Shown here piece after piece: positions 40,435 through 48,039 of a DNA stretch of 50,099 bases. The stretch comes from a virus. Below the pieces are notes generated by a model. That model was not told where the DNA came from, did not search any database, and worked only from the letters and a program-made list of their open reading frames with translations. How positions within the stretch are numbered: the first letter of the stretch is position 1; each line of letters opens with the position of its first letter. The translations under genes and the position numbers were made by a program. Where the stretch lies: IMG/VR virus record IMGVR_UViG_3300035703_000135, positions 1 to 50,099 of that record; one strand, written 5' to 3'.

Positions 40435-41537
40435 TAGACCAACTCCTTGACCCTAAGGTGGGGTTTCATGCCGTGTTTCAAAAACTCCTCGCGAATGACT
40501 GACTGCACATTCTGGCAATGTTCTTCTGGGACGATGAACTCGTCGTGGATGGTAATCATGGGTATCTTAGCCAGTCTCGGAACGACGGTCGAGATCAGGA
40601 TGGACGACTCCATCCTCTGACACTGCCTAGCGACTTCCTGATGCCCATCTTTTTTGCCAGAAACCAGAAACCTCGCTATAGCCCCAAATTCGCGTTCTAA
40701 CGCATCGTACTCGCACATGGCTGTCATCATACCAACACGCTCGAAAACGCATCGTATGAGGCCATTCTTGGCCTCCTGGCGGGTCTTTCCGGTCAGGCTC
40801 CCGATGTAGTCGTACAGTTCACCGGATTTGCAGAAACTAAACCATCTGTGAAGATCGTCCGAATCGCCGCAGGCGTTTCGGACTACCGCGCCGAGAACAA
40901 ACATCTGACAAGCGGCAACGTCTATCGCCACCAAAGGAGAGTCGCTTTGCAGCATATGGCGATGCCGAAAGGCAGTGAAGTTGGAATGGAATCTTCCGAA
41001 GTCGCATCGACCTGCGTAGAAATCCCCTGCTCCGATGCGATCCCAAGCAAACGCTTGCCAAGCGTTTGCAAACGTAGGTGGCGATTCTGGCAACCAGAAT
41101 CGCTTAAAATGCGACACTAACGCCCTGCTAGGGGAATCTAATGAGCCGTTAGGCAGGTGGGTGATAGGCTTCTGTTTGCGACTAGGTGTGTAAGTTTCGC
41201 ACCTGCCGGTGCGAAACTGTTGTGCCAATCGGATGCTTTGTGAGAAGCAATTTCCTTGGAAATTGCTGTATCTGTCGTTGAACTCGAAGATTTCTGGATG
41301 ACTACGGGCAGCTTTCTTGACCTTATCTGCAACTCCACCAAACTTGAGTCGCCACTTGTCTTTTGGGAAGGGTATGAAGAATCCCAAATCCCGCCGTTCC
41401 TCGGTAGCTGATGTTAGCAACATCAGCAGAAACGACAATCTGGCAAGATTGTCGGCTTGCTCACCGTAAAATTTTGCGCCTAATGGCACAGGAATCCCTT
41501 GGATTCCGTTGCCTTTGTGGCGTGTTTGTGGTAACAT
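40434..41537 (-). CDS. palm-domain polymerase-like protein of unknown function
   Basis: A 367-aa protein. GRFHSNFTAFRHRHMLQSDS, then VAIDVAACQMFVL resembles a motif A (Asp), RQEAKNGLIRCVF resembles a helix with Lys like motif B, and MITIHDEFIVPEEH resembles motif C of family A polymerases. I know related proteins from other phages and plasmids, with no proven activity. It could be a second polymerase or primase. ATG 41537 was preferred over an earlier TTG. First gene left of the strand switch. Confidence 0.6.
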   Translation of the reverse strand: MLPQTRHKGNGIQGIPVPLGAKFYGEQADNLARLSFLLMLLTSATEERRDLGFFIPFPKDKWRLKFGGVADKVKKAARSHPEIFEFNDRYSNFQGNCFSQSIRLAQQFRTGRCETYTPSRKQKPITHLPNGSLDSPSRALVSHFKRFWLPESPPTFANAWQAFAWDRIGAGDFYAGRCDFGRFHSNFTAFRHRHMLQSDSPLVAIDVAACQMFVLGAVVRNACGDSDDLHRWFSFCKSGELYDYIGSLTGKTRQEAKNGLIRCVFERVGMMTAMCEYDALEREFGAIARFLVSGKKDGHQEVARQCQRMESSILISTVVPRLAKIPMITIHDEFIVPEEHCQNVQSVIREEFLKHGMKPHLRVKELV

Positions 41538-41579
41538 TTCAGGACTCGCTTGTTCTTGGGTAAAGGCCAACAGGCGACA

Positions 41580-41611
41580 GAAAAGCCGAGGTTTCCCGAC
41601 CTCGGCTTTTC
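41580..41611. terminator. 13-bp perfect hairpin at the strand switch
   Basis: Stem 41580-41592 / 41599-41611 with 6-nt loop; the arms include A4 and T4 runs on their outer ends, as in a bidirectional terminator. It lies just upstream of the leftward gene start, so it may instead separate the repeat array from the coding region. Confidence 0.5.
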
Positions 41612-41650
41612 GCTTTTACGATTCGCCATCGGCTATTCTAGCCCTACTCT

Positions 41651-41852
41651 GCGCAAATTGCAAATTTGCGCAACCTCACTACGTTCGGTTGCCATATGCG
41701 CGCAACCTCACTACGTTCGGTTGCCATATGCGCGCAACCTCACTACGTTCGGTTGCCATATGCGCGCAACCTCACTACGTTCGGTTGCTATATGCGCGCA
41801 ACCTCACTACGTTCGGTTGCTATATGCGCGCAACCTCACTACGTTCGGTTGC
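41651..41852. repeat. hairpin plus six copies of a 32-bp direct repeat
   Basis: Copies begin at 41671, 41703, 41735, 41767, 41799 and 41831, period exactly 32 bp. Each has CAACCTCACTACGTTCGGTT, with GCAACC/GGTTGC as arms of a 6-bp stem, and a linker of C(C/T)ATATGCGCG. Copies 1-3 have CCATATG and 4-5 CTATATG. A 9-bp hairpin (41651-41671) precedes the array. There are no variable spacers. It occupies the divergent junction, so origin iterons or operator clusters are the leading options. Bases 41853-42088 hold no gene. Confidence 0.92.
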
Positions 41853-42088
41853 GGGGTCGGGAGCCCCGCCTCCCCCAATATGTGGCACAAATTGCTGTTT
41901 GACCAATGAAAACATTGGGTAAACGCACGAAAAAATTAACAACCAATTGCACCGAAGTTTCGACCCATTTTTGACCCAAAATTTGATCCAAAATGGGGTC
42001 GATTTTGACGCAAGTTTTTCTTTGTTGGCTAAGGTCGGCTACAATGATGGGCAGTCTTGCCCATCACCCTTACCCTAGAAAGCCAAAA

Positions 42089-42709
42089 ATGGCTAAACCA
42101 GAGCAGACTGAGCCAACCCGTCGTAAGTTCAACGCGAGTCAGGAAACGGGAATGAAACTCTTGCAGGAGTATCCGATAGTGGCCTTGGTCGGCCCTGCGG
42201 GCTCGGGCAAGACGCACCTTGCCCTCGAATACGCCGGGTGGGCGATCCGCAGGCAAAAGGCCGAACGAATCTTTTTCGTTCGGGCTCCGGTGGAGATGGG
42301 CCGAAGTTCGCTGGGGTACATCCCCGGCGAACCCAACGACAAGATGGCCCCGTATGTCGCACACGCCAAGGAAATCGCCAAGGAAATTGGCATCAGCGAA
42401 CACGCTCTTAGCGTGGTTCCGCTGTGCTACGTTCAGGGGCGTACTTTCACCAACTCGGTTGTGATTGTGGACGAGTGCCAAGTCCTCGACTTGGACGAGT
42501 TCAGGGCAATTGTCACTCGACTCGGCAAAGGATCTACCATGATTTTTTGCGGAGATCCGGCTCAAGATACTAGACATCAAGGGCGATTCAGAGTATTTTT
42601 GGATAAAGTGCAAGGTTTGTCGTGTGTAGCGATTCAGCGGTTTACCGCTGCTGACAACATGCGACACCCTGCGATTATCGAAGTTTTAGATGCTTTGGAT
42701 GATGCTTAA
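42089..42709 (+). CDS. phoH: PhoH-like P-loop ATPase
   Basis: A 206-aa protein with Walker A VGPAGSGKTH, an RAPVEMGRSSLGYIPG segment, Walker B VVIVDECQVL, and a TMIFCGDPAQDTRHQG sensor region, all diagnostic of PhoH. PhoH-like genes are common in phages; their role may involve RNA or stress metabolism. ATG 42089 was preferred since the upstream in-frame sequence is not PhoH-like. First gene of the rightward block. Confidence 0.88.
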   Translation: MAKPEQTEPTRRKFNASQETGMKLLQEYPIVALVGPAGSGKTHLALEYAGWAIRRQKAERIFFVRAPVEMGRSSLGYIPGEPNDKMAPYVAHAKEIAKEIGISEHALSVVPLCYVQGRTFTNSVVIVDECQVLDLDEFRAIVTRLGKGSTMIFCGDPAQDTRHQGRFRVFLDKVQGLSCVAIQRFTAADNMRHPAIIEVLDALDDA

Positions 42710-43122
42710 TGACGGAAACGTCCCCTAACGAAAAACTGAAATCGGCTGCGGAACGCGCCGAGGCTTGGGATCGCCTATATGTTCAAATGATTGCGGCGTT
42801 GAATCACAACGCTCGTATGATTGACGACATGAGGATGCGATTCGACTCAGCGACCAACAATTTCTGTAGTTACGAGGACGACATCCGGAAGATAAAACAA
42901 AGGCAACAACACATACGCGAAGGCATTGATTTTCTTTGTGGAGAAAATCGCAGAATCGCGAATGAAGCCTACAATCTGAAAGAGGATGTGGCGTTACTTG
43001 GTTTTGGGCAAAAGCTGGTCTTAGGGGCCGTTGTCTTAGTGGCTCTGATTGGTTTTATGACGGCAACAAGCATCTACCAAAACACCAAGAAAATTCAACA
43101 GCAGATTGAGGCCAAACTGTGA
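42709..43122 (+). CDS. membrane protein with coiled coil
   Basis: A 137-aa protein. Residues 10-95 are helical and coiled-coil-like, and one membrane span (KLVLGAVVLVALIGFMTATS) lies near 103-122. A short charged tail follows. Start overlaps the PhoH stop. Possibly membrane-anchored; function unknown. Confidence 0.7.
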   Translation: MTETSPNEKLKSAAERAEAWDRLYVQMIAALNHNARMIDDMRMRFDSATNNFCSYEDDIRKIKQRQQHIREGIDFLCGENRRIANEAYNLKEDVALLGFGQKLVLGAVVLVALIGFMTATSIYQNTKKIQQQIEAKL

Positions 43123-43406
43123 GCGAACCAAAACGAGAACCGTGGGACGAATTGGTCAAGTCCGTCTTGGGCGTGATCGAGGCTGACCAAATGGAATTGG
43201 AGAAAGTGCGAAAAGAACGCGACGAATGGAAGGATCGGTATTTCAAGCAGGCGGATAGAATCGACTCGATTGGCTTAACCATCAGTCGGATGGAAGATGA
43301 TGGGATAATGATGGGCAAGGCCGTCAGCACTTTCGCGGCTGTGTCTATCGCAAACCTCGTCTTGATCTGTGTCGTCATTGTTCGCCTTTGGAGTTACGGA
43401 AAATAA
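43119..43406 (+). CDS. membrane-anchored helical protein
   Basis: A 95-aa protein with a charged helical N-terminus (EADQMELEKVRKERDEWKDR) and a C-terminal membrane span (FAAVSIANLVLICVVIVRLW). GTG start (GTGA) overlaps the preceding stop. Topology resembles the preceding gene product, so the two may pair. Confidence 0.65.
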   Translation: MSEPKREPWDELVKSVLGVIEADQMELEKVRKERDEWKDRYFKQADRIDSIGLTISRMEDDGIMMGKAVSTFAAVSIANLVLICVVIVRLWSYGK

Positions 43407-43441
43407 GCGATAGAGTCCACCAAAATAGGTGTACACCAACC

Positions 43442-43582
43442 ATGATTGATAAACCAGATACAACCGGCCAAGCCTGGATAGTCTTGACGATCATCCTCGG
43501 GCTACCGATCTTCGGATTCCTGCTTACAATCGCATTGCTTATCCTTTCGTTTTTCTTCGGCAAACGAAAGGATGACAAATGA
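43442..43582 (+). CDS. 46-aa membrane peptide
   Basis: MIDKPDTTGQAWIVLTIILG and a continuing hydrophobic span ending FFFGKRKDDK. One or two membrane passes. The ribosome site is weak. Its stop overlaps the next ATG (ATGA), supporting co-translation. Confidence 0.55.
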   Translation: MIDKPDTTGQAWIVLTIILGLPIFGFLLTIALLILSFFFGKRKDDK

Positions 43583-43914
43583 TCGACTTCCCCAAAGACA
43601 AACGCAAGTGGACGATCCTTCACAGGATCGCCCACTACTACCCTAGAATCGGAGCGCAGTTGCTTGTAGTCATCGAGGACTACAAGCAGGAAAAAAGCGA
43701 GATTCGACAATGGCTTACCGATGTCGAACTGATTGACAGTCTCATGCGAAGTCACCCTGAAATCATAGCACTTTCCACGGTAGGTGGGTGGCAAAACTTT
43801 CTCAAAAAGGTGCGTAATGGCGAAATCGAAATCACTACTCGGCAACCTCCAAAAAACCGTAGCCGAAAAGCAGGAAAAACTGCAACAGGCCGCCGAAGCA
43901 CAAAAGCCAAATGA
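43579..43914 (+). CDS. hypothetical protein
   Basis: A 111-aa protein; helical N-terminal part (WTILHRIAHYYPRIGAQLLV) and a basic disordered-looking tail that overlaps the phosphoesterase start by 98 bp. No family recognised. Confidence 0.6.
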   Translation: MIDFPKDKRKWTILHRIAHYYPRIGAQLLVVIEDYKQEKSEIRQWLTDVELIDSLMRSHPEIIALSTVGGWQNFLKKVRNGEIEITTRQPPKNRSRKAGKTATGRRSTKAK

Positions 43915-45061
43915 CCTCTCAGCGGTGTTCTCCGACGACACCGCTGATCTTGTTTACCACGGAGACAAGATCACCACGGCAGAGGAACTGATCGCCAACG
44001 CCCAGATTGATCTCGATATTTGGGAAGTCACCGAGGTTAAAATCAACCGATGGGAGATCGCTGGCAAGAGAAAAACCGTCGTCAACAAAAACAGCATCGA
44101 GACGCTGTGGCAGATCCCATGCAGGCAGATCACCGTCAAGCTCAGGCGCAAAGCCCCCAAGACGATCCAAGAGGGCATCCTTTCGCTTGTCGAAAGGATG
44201 CCTCAGTGTAAGCCGGTCAAGGCGACTCGCAAGCGAGTCGCTAAACACTTGATCGAATTCAGCCTGTACGATTGTCACTTCGGCAAACTCTGTTGGAACA
44301 AGCAAACCAAGTCCGACGACTACGATTTGGAAATCGCTGCAAGCGATTACCAAAACGCCGTCGAAGTGATGATCGAGCGCGTCGAGCCGTATCAGGTCGA
44401 GGAGATCATTTTGCCGATAGGCAATGATTTCCTGCACTTCGATGGAGCAAACAAGCAAACGACCAAGGGAACCTTGGTCGATTCCACCGACGACCGATAC
44501 ACCAAGGTATTCAGGCAGGGCTTCGTCAGCATCAGAGATGCTGTCGAAGCGTGCGCACAGATCGCCCCGGTTCGCGTCTTGTACGTCCCAGGCAACCACG
44601 ACAAGTACACGTCCTGGCATCTCTGCGAGATGCTCAGGCACTACTTCGCGCCGAACAAGCAGATCACCGTAGAAAACGACGAGACGAGGAAATTCCTCTT
44701 GTGGGGGAAAAACCTGATCGGATGGGATCACGGGGAAAAAATGAGTTTCGATAAGCTCGCACACATGATGCCGGTCGAAGCTAGCTCCCAGTGGAGCCAA
44801 AGCATTTTCAGGTACATGCGAGTCGGCCACTTCCACACGAAAAAGCAGATCCGCCATATCAACACAGACACTCACCAAGGTATTCAGGTCGATGTCATTC
44901 CGTCGCTCAGCGCGACGGACGCATGGCATTACGAAAACGGCTACATCGGCAACCAAAGGGCCGCCGAGGTAGCCGTGTGGGATCGCGAGGCCGGGCTGAT
45001 CTCGACGATGGTTGTTGAGGCAAAAAGCGCAATCGAAAATAGGAAAAAGCAGCATGGTTAA
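43817..45061 (+). CDS. calcineurin-like phosphoesterase
   Basis: A 414-aa protein. Residues 1-140 form a helical/mixed N-terminal part, then the phosphoesterase core: SLYDCHFGK (DxH), LPIGNDFLHFD (a GND version of GDxxD), YVPGNHDKY (GNHD) and GHFHTKK (GHxH). Distinct from the SbcD-like protein and probably a separate nuclease or phosphatase. AAGGTG lies before ATG 43817. Confidence 0.83.
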   Translation: MAKSKSLLGNLQKTVAEKQEKLQQAAEAQKPNDLSAVFSDDTADLVYHGDKITTAEELIANAQIDLDIWEVTEVKINRWEIAGKRKTVVNKNSIETLWQIPCRQITVKLRRKAPKTIQEGILSLVERMPQCKPVKATRKRVAKHLIEFSLYDCHFGKLCWNKQTKSDDYDLEIAASDYQNAVEVMIERVEPYQVEEIILPIGNDFLHFDGANKQTTKGTLVDSTDDRYTKVFRQGFVSIRDAVEACAQIAPVRVLYVPGNHDKYTSWHLCEMLRHYFAPNKQITVENDETRKFLLWGKNLIGWDHGEKMSFDKLAHMMPVEASSQWSQSIFRYMRVGHFHTKKQIRHINTDTHQGIQVDVIPSLSATDAWHYENGYIGNQRAAEVAVWDREAGLISTMVVEAKSAIENRKKQHG

Positions 45062-45596
45062 GGCAGGTTTGGATTACTTTTTGGATGTGCCGGGACACTT
45101 GTTTGAAACCGAGGGGCGGTTGCTACAGCAACTCGCCGAGGGAAAAAGGGTGCTGGACATCGGGACACATCACGGCAGGGCCGCCGCCGCTATGGCGGCG
45201 ACGGCAAAGCATGTAAGGACGATTGATTGGTATCAGGGAGACTCGATGATCGGGGCTCCCGATATGGACGTGGTGAAAGAATTGATCTTCCCTTTAGAAA
45301 ACGTCGAGTGCCTATGGGGTGATTGGTTGGAATGGTGGGAGCAGATGTTCGACCATGCCGATTACAGCCTGATCTTCTACGATGCCGCCCATAGGCCCCC
45401 AGAACCCTACGAGAAAGACTTTCTCGCCTTGGTCGAGGATTTCCCTGATATTCTCATAGCTCTCCACGATCATAAACCAAAACAACCGGAATACCAACTT
45501 GCCGTAGCGGCGATGAACGACTTCGCAAAAAGAACGGGCCGAACGATGTTCGGCCCGGTCGCGGGATCTTCGATTGTGTGGTTTGAGGCTACCTAA
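45054..45596 (+). CDS. class I SAM-dependent methyltransferase
   Basis: A 180-aa protein. Motif I is VLDIGTHHGRAAAAMA, then TIDWYQGDS, then SLIFYDAAH, as in small cephalosporin-hydroxylase/Methyltransf_24-type enzymes. Substrate unknown. ATG 45054 overlaps the phosphoesterase stop by 8 bp. A 10-bp hairpin (45535-45557) lies near its 3' end. Convergent with the next gene. Confidence 0.78.
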   Translation: MVKAGLDYFLDVPGHLFETEGRLLQQLAEGKRVLDIGTHHGRAAAAMAATAKHVRTIDWYQGDSMIGAPDMDVVKELIFPLENVECLWGDWLEWWEQMFDHADYSLIFYDAAHRPPEPYEKDFLALVEDFPDILIALHDHKPKQPEYQLAVAAMNDFAKRTGRTMFGPVAGSSIVWFEAT

Positions 45597-46027
45597 TTCG
45601 TCGTAGGGATAACCCAAACAGGGAGAGTCCCTTGGCGAATCTCGCTTTCTTTCTGGTAGATCACCCGCATTGGGAAAAGACCGATTGTCTTGGGCATATC
45701 GCCCAAGACAGCGCGAATATCTAACTTAGCCGCTTGGCTCAAAGATTGCCTCCAAACCCCCTCGCTACATTCTTGGCTAAGTGTTTCCCCATCGTCCTTA
45801 ACGAGATCATCAATTTCTACGGGCTTGAGCGTTTCAATATCGGGCCACTCGTCAGCGGATAGCGAAATCTCTTTCTTGCTTTGTAGCGAGAAAATTTCAG
45901 CTTGTAACGCTTCGACCTTGTTCTCAAGATCCATGATCTTGAGAACCAATTCCAAGCTACCGTTGGGCTTGTCCAAGATTGAAGCCAACACAAAACCACG
46001 GGCCGAAAGACTCTTGTCAACTGCCAT
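45593..46027 (-). CDS. hypothetical protein
   Basis: A 144-aa protein with a central coiled coil (LVLKIMDLENKVEALQAEIF) and an acidic middle. GGAGG lies 8 nt before ATG 46027. Its end is a basic beta-like segment (IYQKESEIRQGTLPVWVIPT). No family recognised. Confidence 0.68.
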   Translation of the reverse strand: MAVDKSLSARGFVLASILDKPNGSLELVLKIMDLENKVEALQAEIFSLQSKKEISLSADEWPDIETLKPVEIDDLVKDDGETLSQECSEGVWRQSLSQAAKLDIRAVLGDMPKTIGLFPMRVIYQKESEIRQGTLPVWVIPTTN

Positions 46028-46032
46028 AATCA

Positions 46033-46197
46033 CTACCTCCGATAACTAAAATCAGGATGAAACTCGACCGCAAATTCGTACTTGTCCACGTCGCGTGGCG
46101 ACGGGACAGCACGAACCACAACCTTACCGGGACTTTGGCAACCTGCCAAAGTCCCTACCACCACGAACAGCAAAACCAGAAGCAAAAATCTACTCAC
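46033..46197 (-). CDS. 54-aa lipoprotein
   Basis: GTG start; VSRFLLLVLLFVVVGTLAGC gives a short basic N-end, hydrophobic core and lipobox LAGC, so it should be a lipid-anchored protein of the cell envelope. The mature part is about 35 residues. An outer-membrane spanin (Rz1 type) is possible by size, but no partner Rz gene is adjacent. A GAGGGGG site precedes the start. Confidence 0.65.
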   Translation of the reverse strand: MSRFLLLVLLFVVVGTLAGCQSPGKVVVRAVPSPRDVDKYEFAVEFHPDFSYRR

Positions 46198-46639
46198 AGG
46201 AATACCCCCTCTTTCGGTCAGCGTCGATAGCACAGACCAGCGTTTCGCGGAAAGCCTCTCGGCTTTCCTCGAAGCTCGGGATCTTCCACGACCCCGCCGA
46301 GTTCGCATGGGGCCGGAACGGCGGCGTAGCCGTCGTTCCGGGCGGCCAGCTTGCCAACACTCGGTTAAGATCATTCGCATTGCGAATGATCGTTTCTGTG
46401 ACGTTGTATTGATCGGGGAAACTGTCACCGGGTTTGACCTCGTGCCCGAACCGGAGTTCGTCGGCGACGAACTCCGGAAAACCGGACAAGAACCGAAGTT
46501 GGATAGCTTCGGGCGAATCGACGCGCTCGCCAATCCATCGCAGTTGCCGAGTCGCTTCGAGTCTCGCGTCGAGGGGGGTATCCCCCTCGACGACGATCAT
46601 ACACGGGCCTAGAGTCGCCACAAATTTACCTTTTGGCAT
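46190..46639 (-). CDS. hypothetical protein
   Basis: A 149-aa soluble protein. Beta-rich start (KGKFVATLGPCMIVVEGDTP) and a helical end (FEESREAFRETLVCAIDADR). Overlaps the lipoprotein gene by 8 bp. No family recognised. Confidence 0.65.
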   Translation of the reverse strand: MPKGKFVATLGPCMIVVEGDTPLDARLEATRQLRWIGERVDSPEAIQLRFLSGFPEFVADELRFGHEVKPGDSFPDQYNVTETIIRNANDLNRVLASWPPGTTATPPFRPHANSAGSWKIPSFEESREAFRETLVCAIDADRKRGYSCE

Positions 46640-46641
46640 AA

Positions 46642-46707
46642 TTACTTACCCCCTCCGATTGAACCGAGACACCACAACGCCAAGACGATACAAACCAAAA
46701 CTTCCAT
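46642..46707 (-). CDS. 21-aa hydrophobic peptide
   Basis: MEVLVCIVLALWCLGSIGGG plus K; a single hydrophobic helix. The gene has the same 24-nt leader as the 47180-47722 gene, which argues for translation. It lies 2 bp from the next gene. Too short to assign. Confidence 0.4.
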   Translation of the reverse strand: MEVLVCIVLALWCLGSIGGGK

Positions 46708-46731
46708 CGAAAAAACCCTTTGCTGAAAAAA
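46708..46731 (-). promoter_or_regulatory. shared 24-nt translation leader, copy 1
   Basis: Directly before the ATG of the 21-aa peptide; reads TTTTTTCAGCAAAGGGTTTT and TTCG on the minus strand. Identical to copy 2 at 47723-47746, with a variant before the 46862 start. AAAGGG is the likely ribosome site, framed by T-tracts. Confidence 0.7.
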
Positions 46732-46739
46732 AAACCAAA

Positions 46740-46862
46740 CTAACCGAAAATTCGTTCCCAATATGTCCATGATCCGTTTCTCGAAACTCGCACGAGATCC
46801 GGGTTAGAAAACCCGCCGATCAAGTAGAAATGCCTTTTGGTGATCTGTATGTAACCGATCAT
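46740..46862 (-). CDS. 40-aa small phage protein
   Basis: MIGYIQITKRHFYLIGGFSN, then PDLVRVSRNGSWTYWERIFG. The FYxxGGFxNPxLxRxxRNGSWxYW pattern is one I know from tiny phage proteins of unknown function. Leader resembles the 24-nt one (CAACAAAGGGTTTTTCCA before the ATG). Confidence 0.7.
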   Translation of the reverse strand: MIGYIQITKRHFYLIGGFSNPDLVRVSRNGSWTYWERIFG

Positions 46863-46883
46863 TGGAAAAACCCTTTGTTGAAA

Positions 46884-47144
46884 TTACCGAGACGGAAAAA
46901 GAAAAATATTACCATCGCCTTTTCGGCGACGAATCTCTATACGACCTTCGGCTACTTTCTGCTTTGTTCGCAATGTCGATTCAGCCGGACTGTTACGCAG
47001 TTCTATAGCCTCTATACGCAAATCCCCTATCTCGTGGTCAATATACTCTTGAGCTAGCTCCTTCGTAGCAAACGCTGCTTCTACAAAGGTATGCTCATTG
47101 CCGTCGGCATCATCATAAGGCTTTAGCACTAGAAAAATTGTCAC
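46884..47144 (-). CDS. hypothetical protein
   Basis: An 86-aa protein starting at GTG 47144 after AGAGAGG. VTIFLVLKPYDDADGNEHTF, then FATKELAQEYIDHEIGDLRI, a beta-then-helix arrangement. Longer in-frame versions read the neighbouring gene. No family recognised. Confidence 0.62.
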   Translation of the reverse strand: MTIFLVLKPYDDADGNEHTFVEAAFATKELAQEYIDHEIGDLRIEAIELRNSPAESTLRTKQKVAEGRIEIRRRKGDGNIFLFPSR

Positions 47145-47179
47145 GATAAACCTCTCTTGAAAACTGGAAACCGAAAAAC

Positions 47180-47722
47180 CTAGTTGCTCTCGCAAACGAG
47201 GTCGATATAGCCCAAGGCTTGCCCAATGGCAAGCAGGGCCGATTTGATTGCCGACTCGCCGACCCCGCCGATGTTGCAAGGCTTGGCAAAATCGACTTCA
47301 CCGGTCGAACTGTATGGCGTGCCGTACAGTTCGATCCCCGCCGACTCGATGGCGCGGGCGGCGGCTTCGGAGTATTTGCAGTATCCATATCCGCCCGCCG
47401 ATCCTTTGCCAGTCGTCCACTGGTCGCCGTGTACCCAAAGCGCGGAATACACGGTCGAAGCCGAACGACTTCGACCGCAATACAAACGCAGGGTGACAAG
47501 GCAACGCGAAACCGGCCTGCCGGTTTCGCCGATCTTGATCCCGTGGACGGTGAAGGTTTTCACCGTCTCTTTCGTGTCACCGAGGTTGCGGGCGTTTTGC
47601 CGGGGTTCAACCGGCAAAACGGCCTTGATCGTAAGCTGGACTTCGCGCCCGTCGTATCCCGCATCGAAAATCGGTGCGGGTGCTGGAACTGGGGAAACCG
47701 TGGTCAAAATTGCTGTAGTCAT
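47180..47722 (-). CDS. hypothetical protein
   Basis: A 180-aa soluble protein. Beta-rich first half (VQLTIKAVLPVEPRQNARNL) and a conserved-looking YCKYSEAAARAIESAGIELY segment. The CKYSEAAARAIESAGI pattern is one I have seen in phage proteins of unknown function. It has the 24-nt leader. Confidence 0.68.
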   Translation of the reverse strand: MTTAILTTVSPVPAPAPIFDAGYDGREVQLTIKAVLPVEPRQNARNLGDTKETVKTFTVHGIKIGETGRPVSRCLVTLRLYCGRSRSASTVYSALWVHGDQWTTGKGSAGGYGYCKYSEAAARAIESAGIELYGTPYSSTGEVDFAKPCNIGGVGESAIKSALLAIGQALGYIDLVCESN

Positions 47723-47746
47723 CGAAAAAACCCTTTGCTGAAAAAA
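47723..47746 (-). promoter_or_regulatory. shared 24-nt translation leader, copy 2
   Basis: Identical to 46708-46731 and directly before ATG 47722. See copy 1. Together with similar T-rich AGGAGG leaders before 48612, 49317 and 49954 it defines a common initiation style in the right arm. Confidence 0.7.
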
Positions 47747-47833
47747 GCTGAAAAACCGTGAATTGTGTGAAAGTGTAGAGTTGATCGGCTTGTTGTCAAG
47801 GCAACTTGACAACAAAACCAAAGAAAAAAAAAA

Positions 47834-47986
47834 CTAATCGTTTGCGATTTCTTGGGAAATAAGCTCGCGAATACCCGCTTTGGTATCTGCTCGCAGATAC
47901 CCGCCGCGACTTGAAAGACAGTATCAACGGATGCCCGAAGCGTTACGCGCTGCCGGGTAAACAAAATACCCTTTGTATTGCCACAT
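47834..47986 (-). pseudogene. 50-aa small protein frame with in-frame TGA
   Basis: MWQYKGYFVYPAARNASGIR, then TGA (47924-47926), then YCLSSRGGYLRADTKAGIRE and LISQEIAND in the same frame, ending TAG. Homologous-looking phage proteins have Trp at the TGA position (SSGIRWYA). A proper T-rich leader precedes the ATG. The TGA may be a sequencing error, a nonsense mutation or a read-through site. The rest of the 47747-48039 stretch holds nothing else. Confidence 0.6.
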
Positions 47987-48039
47987 GATAGAAAACCTTT
48001 CTTGAAAAACTGGACTTGTAAACAGCTTGCGACGGCGGG

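Noticed and set aside
41671-41852. CRISPR array
   Set aside because: There are no variable spacers: whole 32-bp units repeat directly, and no cas genes are nearby.
41509-41922. Open frames in several phases across the 32-bp repeats
   Set aside because: They exist only because a 32-bp unit lacks stops; the peptides are trivially repetitive and lack ribosome sites.
43919-45055. 378-codon minus-strand frame
   Set aside because: Antisense to the phosphoesterase, whose catalytic motifs are clear on the plus strand.
47834-47986. Genome-wide reassignment of TGA to Trp
   Set aside because: Many clear genes end at TGA with overlapping downstream starts (for example 10171, 12151, 18351), and TGG is used for Trp.
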